Assembly: GCF_030758295.1 (NCBI RefSeq) | Contig: NZ_CP132335.1 | Location: 3,014,412-3,078,411, forward strand | Direction: 5' to 3' | Source: Pararhizobium sp. IMCC21322 | GTDB taxonomy: Bacteria > Pseudomonadota > Alphaproteobacteria > Rhizobiales > GCA-2746425 | Length of the DNA: 64,000 nucleotides | Shown here: positions 63,985 through 64,000 of the stretch, piece by piece | Layout: each line of letters opens with the position of its first letter | Position numbering within the stretch: the first letter of the stretch is position 1 | Position numbers and translations under genes: made by a program | The notes under the pieces: generated by a model | Databases searched by the model: none | What the model was told of the DNA's origin: nothing | The model's input: the letters and a program-made list of their open reading frames with translations, nothing else

Positions 63985-64000
63985 CAAAAAATCGTGTCAG

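Overview
The window reads as the chromosome of an alphaproteobacterium, most likely order Hyphomicrobiales (Rhizobiales). Support comes from gene neighbourhoods known from that group: aminotransferase-hom-glpX-recJ, double cold-shock protein-DUF192-tRNA-Pro-NDUFS4-like protein, methyltransferase-tolC-popZ-valS, and an aerobic cobalamin locus (cobU/P-cobW-cobN-cobO-cobQ with cobD and cobC). Base composition looks even (a little above 50 % GC by eye). I see no insertion sequence, phage, CRISPR array or rRNA. Five tRNAs are present (Glu, Pro, Arg, Asn, Cys), all with an encoded CCA end.

Layout. 1-8.2 kb: RNase D (cut by the window edge) and PHB synthase on the minus strand, then aminotransferase, homoserine dehydrogenase, class II FBPase and RecJ on the plus strand. 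8.3-14 kb: small genes (exported Cache-like protein, one-TM protein, GNAT, HTH protein, glyoxalase I, double cold-shock protein, DUF192 protein, NDUFS4-like subunit) and three tRNAs. 14.2-19.5 kb: a minus-strand operon with a truncated LacI DNA-binding domain, an RraA/HMG-aldolase-like protein, a ribose-type ABC transporter and a ceramidase-fold hydrolase; its substrate cannot be named. 19.7-23 kb: a flavin-type oxidoreductase and the sulfur operon cysK-alaX-sseA.

23.1-31.1 kb looks like a photo-oxidative or membrane stress island. A ChrR-like cupin gene with an SDR gene, and a five-gene minus-strand operon (photolyase, FAD amine oxidase-like protein, DUF1365, cyclopropane-fatty-acid-synthase-like methyltransferase, MFS/GPH carrier), are each preceded by the same element, TGATCC-N18-TA. 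This matches the promoter type used by the Rhodobacter RpoE/ChrR (ECF11) system. No sigma factor gene lies beside the chrR-like gene, and its N-terminal zinc site has lost three of four ligands.

31.1-42.8 kb is a galactoside catabolism locus around an IclR regulator. The minus-strand operon holds a binding protein, two permeases, a GH36 alpha-galactosidase, KDGal kinase and KDPGal aldolase. The plus-strand operon holds iclR, the transport ATPase and a GH42 beta-galactosidase. 43.3-53.2 kb is the cobalamin locus, led by a B12 riboswitch and two tiny ORFs before cobU. 53.5-63.7 kb carries a methyltransferase, TolC, PopZ, a fecR/CHASE2-PAS-GGDEF-EAL signalling pair and valS.

The observations most worth following are the paired ECF-type promoters with the altered ChrR, the ceramidase-like/RraA/ABC operon with its truncated LacI, the small-ORF leader between riboswitch and cobU, and the hairpin that appears to couple translation of the c-di-GMP gene to fecR. 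Hairpins directly after both binding-protein genes suggest differential expression within both ABC operons. Everything rests on reading the sequence; no database search was run.
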